8,468 nucleotides of DNA from an uncultured Curvibacter sp. (GTDB lineage: Bacteria; Pseudomonadota; Gammaproteobacteria; Burkholderiales; Burkholderiaceae): positions 1-8,468 of the forward strand of contig CAMLNH010000106.1 of assembly GCA_946481355.1 (NCBI GenBank). The letters are read 5' to 3'. Position numbers and translations under genes: made by a program. Under the pieces are notes generated by a model, which saw nothing but the letters and a program-made list of their open reading frames with translations, did no database searches and was not told the origin of the DNA. This document shows positions 1 through 5,554 of the stretch, one piece after another. Numbering within the stretch: the stretch's first letter is position 1; each line of letters begins with the position of its first letter.

Positions 1-1168
1 TGGGCACGCGACGCGATTCCTTGAGCCGCATCTTGCCCGGCAGCTTGAGGTCGGGTGTGAGCATCCAGGCCGTCCAGCCGCTGTAGTTCTTCTTCCAGTG
101 CGTGGCCAGCTTGCTGAAAAAGTCATTGTCGTCGGCCGCGCCGGTCTCGGGCAGCTCGCGTGCACCCCAGCGCGCCGTGCCAGCAAAACCGCCGGCCTCG
201 ATGCGCTCACCATAGGGCGGGTTGATCAGCATCACACCCGGTGTGGCGCAGGGCGGCATGCGCTGCAGCGCGTCGCCGCCGCGGAACTCGATCACATCGG
301 CCACGCCGGCGCGCTCGGCGTTGCGCTGCGCGAAGTCCACCATGCGGTGCGAGACGTCGCTGCCGTAGATCAGCGTGACCTGGCCGGGTTCGGGTTTGAC
401 CACCGCCTCCGCAGCCTCGGCCTTCATGGCCTTCCACTCGGCGACGCGGAAGGGCTTGTATTTCTCGAAGGCAAAGCGGCGCAGCGAACCGGCCGCGATA
501 TTGCAGGCGATCTGCGCCGCCTCGATGACCACGGTGCCGCTGCCGCAGCAGGGATCGTACAGGGGCAGCAGATCACCCTCACCCTCGGCCCAGCCGCTGG
601 CGGCAATCATGGCCGCGGCCAGGGTTTCCTTCAGCGGCGCATCGCCCTTGTCCTCGCGCCAGCCGCGCTTGAACAGCGGCTCGCCCGAGGTGTCGATGTA
701 GAGCGAGCACTGGTCGGTGGTCAGGTGGGCGTAGATGCGCACATCGGGCCACTGGGTGTCCACGTCGGGACGCACGCCACCCGAAGTCTCGCGAAAACGG
801 TCGCAGACCGCGTCCTTGACCTTGAGCGCTGCAAAGTTCAGCGAGGTCAGCGGGCTGTGCTGGGCCGTGATCTCGACCTTGATGCTCTCCCTGGGCGTGA
901 ACCACTGCTCCCAGGGCACGGCCATGGCGGCGCGGTAGATGTCCTGCTCGCTGCGGTACTCGGTGTGCGAGACCAGCACCAGCACGCGCTGGGCCAGGCG
1001 GCTGTAGAGATTGAGCCGCATGGCCTGCGCGAACGAGGCGCGCACGGCCACACCGCCGCGCTGCTGGGTGATGCAGCCCGGCGGCAGCGCCGTGATGCGC
1101 AGGATCTCGGGCGCCAGATAGTCCTCCACGCCGGCGGCGCAGGGGAGAAAGAGTTGGAGTTGATTCAT
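1..1168 (-). CDS. THUMP-domain class I SAM-dependent 23S rRNA methyltransferase (RlmL N-half type), 3' end off the window
   Basis: I translated this frame by hand from the ATG at 1168-1166. It runs 389 codons with no stop to the left edge, so the C-terminus is missing. The protein starts MNQLQLFLPCAAGVEDYLAP. An N-terminal ferredoxin-like/THUMP region, the RNA-binding module of this family, covers roughly residues 1-160. A Rossmann-type methyltransferase domain follows, with the SAM-binding motif DPCCGSGT at 205-212 and the catalytic-loop motif NPPYGERI at 316-323. Both closely match the RlmL half of E. coli RlmL/RlmK (23S rRNA m2G2445) and the B. subtilis YpsC type. By comparison with stand-alone family members I expect only a few tens of further residues, so an RlmK domain is unlikely, but the edge hides this. 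I see no clear Shine-Dalgarno before the ATG. The gene follows rpoN in the same direction across a 124-base gap. The family is secure; the target nucleotide is inferred. Confidence 0.9.
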   Translation of the reverse strand, partial: MNQLQLFLPCAAGVEDYLAPEILRITALPPGCITQQRGGVAVRASFAQAMRLNLYSRLAQRVLVLVSHTEYRSEQDIYRAAMAVPWEQWFTPRESIKVEITAQHSPLTSLNFAALKVKDAVCDRFRETSGGVRPDVDTQWPDVRIYAHLTTDQCSLYIDTSGEPLFKRGWREDKGDAPLKETLAAAMIAASGWAEGEGDLLPLYDPCCGSGTVVIEAAQIACNIAAGSLRRFAFEKYKPFRVAEWKAMKAEAAEAVVKPEPGQVTLIYGSDVSHRMVDFAQRNAERAGVADVIEFRGGDALQRMPPCATPGVMLINPPYGERIEAGGFAGTARWGARELPETGAADDNDFFSKLATHWKKNYSGWTAWMLTPDLKLPGKMRLKESRRVP

Positions 1169-1198
1169 GAATTGACTTGAGCGCAGGCACCCGCGGAG

Positions 1199-1248
1199 CT
1201 GGCTTTGCCAGGCCGCTGGGTGCGCCCCCTCTGCGCAGCAGGAGGGGG
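1199..1248. repeat. Hairpin-rich intergenic block, candidate dispersed repeat
   Basis: The 124-base gap between rpoN and the methyltransferase gene contains several short inverted repeats. At 1199-1211, CTGGC and GCCAG flank a 3-base loop. At 1225-1248, CCCCCTCTGC pairs with GCA(G)GAGGGGG: ten base pairs around the loop GCA with one bulged G at 1241. A weaker GCGG/CCGC pair lies at 1252-1264. No T tract follows the large stem on the minus strand, so it is not a standard intrinsic terminator for rpoN. It could still act in Rho-dependent termination or 3'-end protection. The GC-rich, palindrome-dense style resembles intergenic repeats that I recall from Comamonadaceae genomes; that link is from memory and unverified. 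Confidence 0.45.
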
Positions 1249-1285
1249 GTGGCGGAGCGACCGCAGCGAGCGCAGCCTGGGGGTG

Positions 1286-1304
1286 AAGGCGCTCATAGCG
1301 CCTT
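1286..1304 (-). other. Perfect 8-bp hairpin overlapping the rpoN stop codon
   Basis: AAGGCGCT (1286-1293) and AGCGCCTT (1297-1304) are exact inverted repeats around a 3-base loop. The rpoN stop codon TGA (1295-1293) lies in the loop and stem. On the minus strand the sequence after the stem is C/G-rich, so an intrinsic terminator is not supported. The stem could protect the rpoN mRNA 3' end or form part of a Rho-dependent end. It could also matter on the plus strand, where TCTTAAATT follows. Confidence 0.5.
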
Positions 1305-2852
1305 TCTTAAATTAGCGGGGGCTATCTTGAGCGCCTCGCGGTATTTGGCCACGGTGCGGCGCGCACACTCGATGCCCTGTTCTTTCAGCATCTCGGAAAG
1401 CTGGCTGTCGGACAGCGGCTTCTTCGCACTCTCGGCGCCGACAAACTGCCTGATCAGCGCGCGCACCGCAGTGCTCGAGGCATTGCCGCCCGACTCCGTG
1501 CCCAGGCCCGAGCCGAAGAAGTACTTGAGCTCGTAGGTGCCGTAGGGCGTGGACATGTACTTGGCCGTGGTCACGCGACTGATGGTGGACTCGTGCAGAC
1601 CCAGCTCGTCGGCAATCTCGCGCAGCACCAGCGGGCGCATGGCCAGTTCGCCGTGCATGAAGAAGTTGCGCTGGCGCTCGACGATGGCGCTGGAGACGCG
1701 CAGGATGGTGTCGAAGCGCTGCTGGATGTTCTTGATGAACCAGCGCGCTTCCTGCAGGCGCTGCTGCAGTGCGGCGTGGCCCTCGGACTTGTGGCCCTTG
1801 AGCGCGTTCGCATAGATGTCGTGCACGCGCAGGCGGGGCATCACGTCGGGGTTGAGCTGCACACGGAAACGTGTGGCCGCGCCGTTGCCGCTGCGCAGCA
1901 CCAGCACGTCGGGGATGACGATGTTGCGCTCGACGTCGACAAAGCGCCGCCCGGGTTTGGGTTCGAGCCGCGCCACCCGGACCAGGGCCTCGCGCACCTG
2001 CGTCTCGGGGGTTCCGGTCAGCTGGGCCAGCTTCTTGAGGTCGCGCCGCGCCAGCAGCTCGGGCGCCTGCGCCACCAGGCGCAAGGCCTGCGCGATCACG
2101 GCCGCTTCCTGCGCGTCGGCGCCTGCACGCTGTGCAGCGGCCTGCTGCGCCAGCAACTGCAGGCGCAGGCACTCGGTCAGGTTGCGTGCACCCACGCCCA
2201 CAGGTTCCAGGCTTTGCAGCAGGCGCAGCGCCACCTCGAAATGTTCGAGCACGGCTTCGCGCTGCTCCAGGTCGTCGCCGGCCAGGCTCTGCGCCAGCTC
2301 CTCCAGCGTGTCTTCCAGATAGCCGTCGTCGTTGAGCGAGCCGATCAGAAAGAGCAGGGCGGCGCGGTCCTCGGCGCTCAGGCGCAGGGACAGGGCTTGG
2401 CGCTTGAGGAAATCCTGCAAGGACTCCTGGCTGCGCGCGAGCTCGGTGGCATCGGCCTCGTCGTCCTCACGCGCGCCGTTGCGCGCCGGGGCATCACCGC
2501 CCCATTCGCTGTCGTCGGGGGCCAGGTCGACGGTGCCATCACCGTCCCAGTCGCCATCCCGCTCCAGGTCCACCGAAGGGGCAGGTTCGTCGGCCACCTC
2601 CGATGAGGCAGCGCTGCTGCCATAGTCATGGTCGGCCTCGTCGGCAGGGACGGGCGCGTCGACGCGCTCCAGGCCATGGGCCTCGCGCTCCACGCTGTCG
2701 TCGGCACGCTCCAGAAAGGGGTTCTCGTCGAGCAGCTGCTCAACCTCCTGGTTGAGCTCCAGCGTCGAGAGCTGCAGAAGACGGATGGACTGCTGCAGCT
2801 GGGGCGTAAGTGCCAGATGCTGGGAAACCCGCAGCGACAGTCCCTGTTTCAT
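1293..2852 (-). CDS. rpoN: RNA polymerase sigma-54 factor RpoN
   Basis: Sigma-54 directs RNA polymerase to -24/-12 promoters that need AAA+ activators, typically for nitrogen, motility and stress genes. The 519-residue product shows the whole family plan. Region I (about 1-50) is Gln/Leu-rich and begins MKQGLSLRVSQHLALTPQLQ, the activator-responsive segment. Region II (about 51-139) is low-complexity and acidic, with about 30 Asp/Glu. The core-binding region follows. A helix-turn-helix lies near 411-433 (LHESTISRVTTAKYMS). The diagnostic RpoN box ARRTVAKYRE is at 497-506 and reads the -24 element. The protein is about 40 residues longer than E. coli RpoN (477), and region II is the likely site of the extra length. 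The ATG at 2852 follows AGAAG with suitable spacing and lies 31 bases after lptB, so the gene is probably translated from the lpt message. The usual downstream hpf/raiA gene is not present. Confidence 0.97.
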   Translation of the reverse strand: MKQGLSLRVSQHLALTPQLQQSIRLLQLSTLELNQEVEQLLDENPFLERADDSVEREAHGLERVDAPVPADEADHDYGSSAASSEVADEPAPSVDLERDGDWDGDGTVDLAPDDSEWGGDAPARNGAREDDEADATELARSQESLQDFLKRQALSLRLSAEDRAALLFLIGSLNDDGYLEDTLEELAQSLAGDDLEQREAVLEHFEVALRLLQSLEPVGVGARNLTECLRLQLLAQQAAAQRAGADAQEAAVIAQALRLVAQAPELLARRDLKKLAQLTGTPETQVREALVRVARLEPKPGRRFVDVERNIVIPDVLVLRSGNGAATRFRVQLNPDVMPRLRVHDIYANALKGHKSEGHAALQQRLQEARWFIKNIQQRFDTILRVSSAIVERQRNFFMHGELAMRPLVLREIADELGLHESTISRVTTAKYMSTPYGTYELKYFFGSGLGTESGGNASSTAVRALIRQFVGAESAKKPLSDSQLSEMLKEQGIECARRTVAKYREALKIAPANLRKAL

Positions 2853-2868
2853 GTGCTTCTTCTGATGC

Positions 2869-2882
2869 GCCGGGCAACCGGC
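2869..2882 (-). other. Short intercistronic hairpin between lptB and rpoN
   Basis: Immediately after the lptB TAA stop (2885-2883), the minus strand reads GCCGG-TTGC-CCGGC, a perfect 5-bp GC stem with a 4-base loop. No T tract follows, so read-through into rpoN is expected. The stem ends about 16 bases before the rpoN ATG and close to its AGAAG ribosome site. It may stabilise the upstream message or tune rpoN translation; this is inference from position only. Confidence 0.4.
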
Positions 2883-3731
2883 TTACATCTTGAAGTGCTC
2901 GCCCAGGTAGACCCGGCGCACGTCGGCGTTGTTGACGATCTCGGCCGGCGTACCCTGGGCCAGCACGCGGCCTTCGCTGATGATGTAGGCGTGATCGCAG
3001 ATGCCCAGGGTCTCGCGCACGTTGTGGTCGGTGATGAGCACACCGATGCCCCGCGCCTTGAGAAAGCTGATGATGCGCTGGATCTCGATCACCGCGATGG
3101 GGTCGATACCGGCAAAGGGCTCGTCGAGCAGGATGAAGCGCGGCTGCGTGGCCAGCGCCCGCGCGATCTCCACGCGCCGGCGTTCGCCGCCCGACAGCGC
3201 CAGCGCAGGCGACAGGCGCAGCTTCTCCACGCGCAGGTCCTGCAGCAGTTCGGTCAGGCGACGCTCGATCTCGTCCTTGCGCAGGGCCCTGCCGTTCTCG
3301 TCGTGCTGCAGCTCCAGCACGGCGCGCACGTTGTCTTCCACATTGAGCTTGCGGAAGATCGACGCTTCCTGCGGCAGGTAGCTCAGCCCCATGCGCGCGC
3401 GCTGATGGATGGGCATGTGCTCGACGCGCTCGTCGTCGATGCTGATCTCACCGGCGCTGGCACGCACCAGCCCCACGATCATGTAGAAGGATGTGGTCTT
3501 GCCCGCGCCGTTGGGGCCGAGCAGGCCTACGACCTCGCCCTTGCGTACGGTCAGCGAAACATCCTTGACGACCTCGCGGCTGCCGTAGAACTTCTTCAGG
3601 TGGTGTGCTTCGAGCTTGCTGGGATCGGCACCGGGCCGGGAGTCGGCCACTTCGGCGCCAGGTTGGGTGTCCGGCCCGGCGGGCTGCGTATCCGGCAGCT
3701 TGTCGGCGTCAGTCATGCGGCTCTCGCTCAC
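2883..3731 (-). CDS. lptB: LPS export ABC transporter ATP-binding protein LptB
   Basis: LptB is the cytoplasmic ATPase of LptB2FG, which extracts lipopolysaccharide from the inner membrane and pushes it along the LptC-LptA bridge. The 282-residue product has all ABC motifs: Walker [10 protein letters not shown] (72-80), Q-loop Gln121, signature LSGGE (179-183), Walker B ending LLDEP (201-205), and the switch His236 in TDHN. The C-terminal part, [10 protein letters not shown] (271-280), also fits LptB. The start is GTG at 3731, chosen because GGAGG lies six bases upstream. It overlaps the lptA stop as GTGA, a sign of translational coupling. An ATG five codons later (3716) is the alternative. 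Residues 1-38 form a Pro/Asp/Gly-rich extension absent from the roughly 240-residue E. coli protein, in which homology begins at [10 protein letters not shown]. The permeases LptF and LptG are not in the window. Confidence 0.96.
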   Translation of the reverse strand: MSESRMTDADKLPDTQPAGPDTQPGAEVADSRPGADPSKLEAHHLKKFYGSREVVKDVSLTVRKGEVVGLLGPNGAGKTTSFYMIVGLVRASAGEISIDDERVEHMPIHQRARMGLSYLPQEASIFRKLNVEDNVRAVLELQHDENGRALRKDEIERRLTELLQDLRVEKLRLSPALALSGGERRRVEIARALATQPRFILLDEPFAGIDPIAVIEIQRIISFLKARGIGVLITDHNVRETLGICDHAYIISEGRVLAQGTPAEIVNNADVRRVYLGEHFKM

Positions 3732-4345
3732 TTGCGTCCTCCGCCCACACCGTCGTCGCTGCGCAGGGGCACGCCAGGGTTGGCCTGCGCAGGCGCCGCA
3801 CTGCGCGGCGTCAGCGTGGCGCGCACGCGGCCGCCGCCTGGCGCGCTGCCCTTCTGGCTGCCACCGTCCACGGTGAAGACATCCGTGAGGCTGTTGTACT
3901 GGATGACATTGCCCGTAACCACGTCGCTCACCTGGGTACCGCGCAGACGGCGCAGCTGGGCGTTCTTGATCAGCTTGAAGACGTCGGCACGGCCGTCGTA
4001 TTCGATGGTCTCGCTCTCGCCCTCGACAAACTCGTCCTCGCCGTCGCGCTTCTGCCGGAAACTGGCACGCTGGCCTTCGGCCGCCGTCACCACGCCCTGC
4101 TGGTAGCCCTGCGGGTCCTGCCGCACCTCGATGCGCGCGCCCTTGATCACGATGGTGCCGCGCGTGAGCACCACATTGCCCGTGAAGATGCTGACCTGCT
4201 TGAGGTCGTCATAGCGCAAGGCATCGGCCTCGATGTTCATGGGCTGCAGCCGGTCATCCTTCTCGGCATGCGCGGCGCCGGCAACTGCCAGCGCCAAACC
4301 TGCGCACAGCAGCCAGCGGGGGAAATAGGACGTCTTGAAAGGCAC
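3728..4345 (-). CDS. lptA: Periplasmic LPS transport protein LptA
   Basis: LptA carries lipopolysaccharide across the periplasm between LptC at the inner membrane and LptD at the outer membrane. The 205-residue product begins with a Sec signal peptide: basic residues, the hydrophobic run [14 protein letters not shown], and a likely cut after AHA at residue 27. An OstA/LptA beta-jellyroll domain follows at about 35-165, with typical segments such as [22 protein letters not shown] and [12 protein letters not shown]. The C-terminal 35-40 residues are Gly/Pro/Ala/Arg-rich and probably disordered. The start is GTG at 4345; the only in-frame ATG nearby (residue 35) would remove the signal peptide, and an in-frame stop lies 14 codons upstream. 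It is the first gene of the leftward lptA-lptB-rpoN unit. The usual preceding lptC is missing here, because a divergent gshB lies upstream. Confidence 0.94.
   Translation of the reverse strand: MPFKTSYFPRWLLCAGLALAVAGAAHAEKDDRLQPMNIEADALRYDDLKQVSIFTGNVVLTRGTIVIKGARIEVRQDPQGYQQGVVTAAEGQRASFRQKRDGEDEFVEGESETIEYDGRADVFKLIKNAQLRRLRGTQVSDVVTGNVIQYNSLTDVFTVDGGSQKGSAPGGGRVRATLTPRSAAPAQANPGVPLRSDDGVGGGRK
3738..3742 (-). promoter_or_regulatory. Shine-Dalgarno GGAGG deciding the lptB GTG start
   Basis: The minus strand carries GGAGG six bases before the GTG at 3731, inside the last codons of lptA. This strong site supports GTG at 3731 over the ATG at 3716, which has only a weak GAGAG upstream. With the GTGA overlap it points to coupled translation of lptA and lptB. 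Confidence 0.7.
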
Positions 4346-4350
4346 GAATC

Positions 4351-4380
4351 TTGCTCTCGGGGAATGCAGAGCATTGTAAT
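4351..4380 (+). promoter_or_regulatory. Candidate sigma-70 promoter for gshB, sharing its -10 region with lptA
   Basis: On the plus strand, TTGCTC (4351-4356, three of six matches to TTGACA) lies 18 bases before TGTAAT (4375-4380, five of six matches to TATAAT). The start would be near 4387, giving gshB a leader of about 120 bases. The -10 box overlaps the opposing lptA -10 box within the near-palindrome ATTGTAAT. The -35 box is poor and the call is tentative. Confidence 0.35.
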
Positions 4381-4400
4381 AGCCTCAGCCTGCTGGTCCA
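4373..4400 (-). promoter_or_regulatory. Candidate sigma-70 promoter for lptA-lptB-rpoN
   Basis: On the minus strand, TGGACC (4400-4395, four of six matches to TTGACA) is followed after 16 bases by TACAAT (4378-4373, five of six matches to TATAAT). Transcription would begin near 4366, about 20 bases before the lptA GTG. This is the most AT-rich spot in the divergent gap, which supports the call, but the -35 box is weak. Confidence 0.4.
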
Positions 4401-4417
4401 GCTTTTGCTTTTGCCCC

Positions 4418-4461
4418 TGGACGGTGCATGTGCTTGTCGACCCGTCACCGCCGGCCGTCCA
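4418..4461 (+). other. Inverted repeat in the predicted gshB leader
   Basis: TGGACGG (4418-4424) and CCGTCCA (4455-4461) are perfect 7-base inverted repeats around 30 bases. A competing stem can form between CGGTG (4422-4426) and CACCG (4446-4450), so the two folds exclude each other. Just upstream are a small GCTG/CAGC hairpin (4392-4402) and two tandem GCTTTT units (4401-4412). This could be a regulatory leader or an operator half-site pair, or it could be chance in GC-rich DNA. I recognise no known riboswitch. Confidence 0.3.
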
Positions 4462-4508
4462 ATGATTCATGAGAGACTCCCCGTCACTTTCCCCTTCGCC
4501 GTACCCTC

Positions 4509-5480
4509 ATGAACCTGCTTTTTGTCGCCGATCCGCTGGAAAGCTTCAAGACCTACAAGGACAGCACCTACGCCATGATGCGCGAGGCGCAGCGCCGCGG
4601 CCACACGCTGGCCGCCTGCGAACCGCGCCACCTGCGCTGGCAGTCCGGTGGCCAGGTCAGCGCCCTGGTGCGTCGCATCCGCCTGACCGGACACGAGGAT
4701 CAGTGGTTCCACGAGTCGCCACAGGCACCGGCCCAGCGCCTGACCGCGCTGCGCGACTTCGACGCCGTGCTCATGCGCAAGGACCCGCCCTTTGACAGCG
4801 AGTACTTCTACGCCACCCATCTGCTGGAACAGGCGGAGCGCGAGGGCGCGTGCGTGCTCAACAAGCCGCGCGCGCTGCGCGACCACCCGGAGAAGCTGGC
4901 CCTGCTCGAATTCCCGCAGTACACCACGCCCACCCTGGTCACGCGCGAGGCCCAGGCCGTGCGCGACTTCCATGCCGAACACCGCGACATCATCCTCAAG
5001 CCGCTGGACGGCATGGGCGGCAAGGGCATCTTCCGCGTGCGGGAAGACGGCCTGAACCTGGGCAGCATCATCGAGACGCTGAACCACCATGGCGAGCAGA
5101 CCCTGATGGTGCAGAAGTTCGTGCCGGCCATCGCCCAGGGCGACAAGCGCGTGCTGGTCATCGGCGGCCAGCCCGTACCGTTCTGCCTGGCGCGCATCCC
5201 GCAAGGCGGCGAAGTGCGCGGCAACCTGGCCGCGGGCGGCAAGGGCGTGGCCCAGCCCATCAGCGCGCGCGACCGCGAGATCGCCGAGGCCCTGGGCCCG
5301 GTGCTGGCTGCACGCGGCCTGCTGCTCGTGGGCCTGGACATCATCGGCGACAGCCTCACCGAGATCAACGTCACCAGCCCCACCTGCTTCCAGGAAATCA
5401 CCGACCAGAGCGGCTTCGACGTGGCCGCCATGTACATCGACGCGCTGGAGGCCGCACTGCGGGAAAACACCCGGGCTTGA
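4509..5480 (+). CDS. gshB: Glutathione synthetase GshB
   Basis: GshB is the ATP-grasp ligase that joins gamma-glutamylcysteine and glycine to make glutathione, the second step of the cytoplasmic pathway. The 323-residue product aligns along its whole length with E. coli GshB (about 315 residues). It has the N-terminal substrate domain with KDST near residue 17, then MRKDPPFD (89-96), LNKPRALRD (117-125), the ATP-grasp loop IILKPLDGMGG (161-171), RIPQGGE (229-235), RGNLAAGG (237-244), and the metal/ATP-binding end LTEINVTSPT (283-292). All expected motifs are intact. The ATG at 4509 gives the family N-terminus MNLLFVADP. No good Shine-Dalgarno precedes it; the upstream sequence is C/T-rich, so initiation may be weak or structure-dependent. 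It is divergent from lptA. A peptide-type importer follows 74 bases downstream. gshA is not in the window. Confidence 0.97.
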   Translation: MNLLFVADPLESFKTYKDSTYAMMREAQRRGHTLAACEPRHLRWQSGGQVSALVRRIRLTGHEDQWFHESPQAPAQRLTALRDFDAVLMRKDPPFDSEYFYATHLLEQAEREGACVLNKPRALRDHPEKLALLEFPQYTTPTLVTREAQAVRDFHAEHRDIILKPLDGMGGKGIFRVREDGLNLGSIIETLNHHGEQTLMVQKFVPAIAQGDKRVLVIGGQPVPFCLARIPQGGEVRGNLAAGGKGVAQPISARDREIAEALGPVLAARGLLLVGLDIIGDSLTEINVTSPTCFQEITDQSGFDVAAMYIDALEAALRENTRA

Positions 5481-5511
5481 GCCCGCAGGCCTGTCGCAGA
5501 CTCCGGGTCTT

Positions 5512-5535
5512 GCCGCGCCAGCGGTTTCGTTTTTT
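5512..5535 (+). terminator. Weak candidate intrinsic terminator after gshB
   Basis: CCGC (5513-5516) and GCGG (5521-5524) form a 4-bp stem, extendable by one G-T pair, with loop GCCA. It is followed by TTCG and six T residues at 5530-5535. A second small stem, CGGGC/GCCCG (5472-5485), straddles the gshB stop codon. The T run fits a terminator but the stem is short, so partial read-through into the binding-protein gene is plausible. Confidence 0.3.
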
Positions 5536-5554
5536 CAACCACAAGGCTGTCAAC

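Noticed and set aside
1161..1172. The palindrome ATTCATGAAT over the methyltransferase start codon, considered as an operator
   Set aside because: It is only 10 bases and includes the ATG and its first codon; a palindrome of this size is expected by chance, and no regulator is indicated.
98..1180. A 360-codon plus-strand open frame
   Set aside because: It is antisense to the methyltransferase, whose minus-strand translation carries DPCCGSGT and NPPYGERI. The plus-strand product is Arg/Gly/His/Leu-rich with no domain.
1177..1536. A 119-codon plus-strand frame in the rpoN-methyltransferase gap
   Set aside because: It reads through the inverted-repeat block and then antisense to rpoN, with no ribosome site and no recognisable domain.
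1593..4106. Plus-strand open frames of 337 and 492 codons (1593-2606, 2628-4106)
   Set aside because: They are antisense to rpoN, lptB and lptA, which show complete family motifs. The products look like GC-rich shadow frames.
4237..4470. A 77-codon minus-strand frame spanning the lptA start and the divergent gap, considered as a remnant of lptC
   Set aside because: The product shows no membrane anchor or LptC-like segment, and most of it overlaps lptA out of frame.
4850..5554. A longer 758-codon version of the binding-protein frame beginning inside gshB
   Set aside because: The first 235 codons overlap gshB in another frame and read as Arg/Gly/Pro-rich nonsense. A proper signal peptide begins at 5555 with AAGG upstream.
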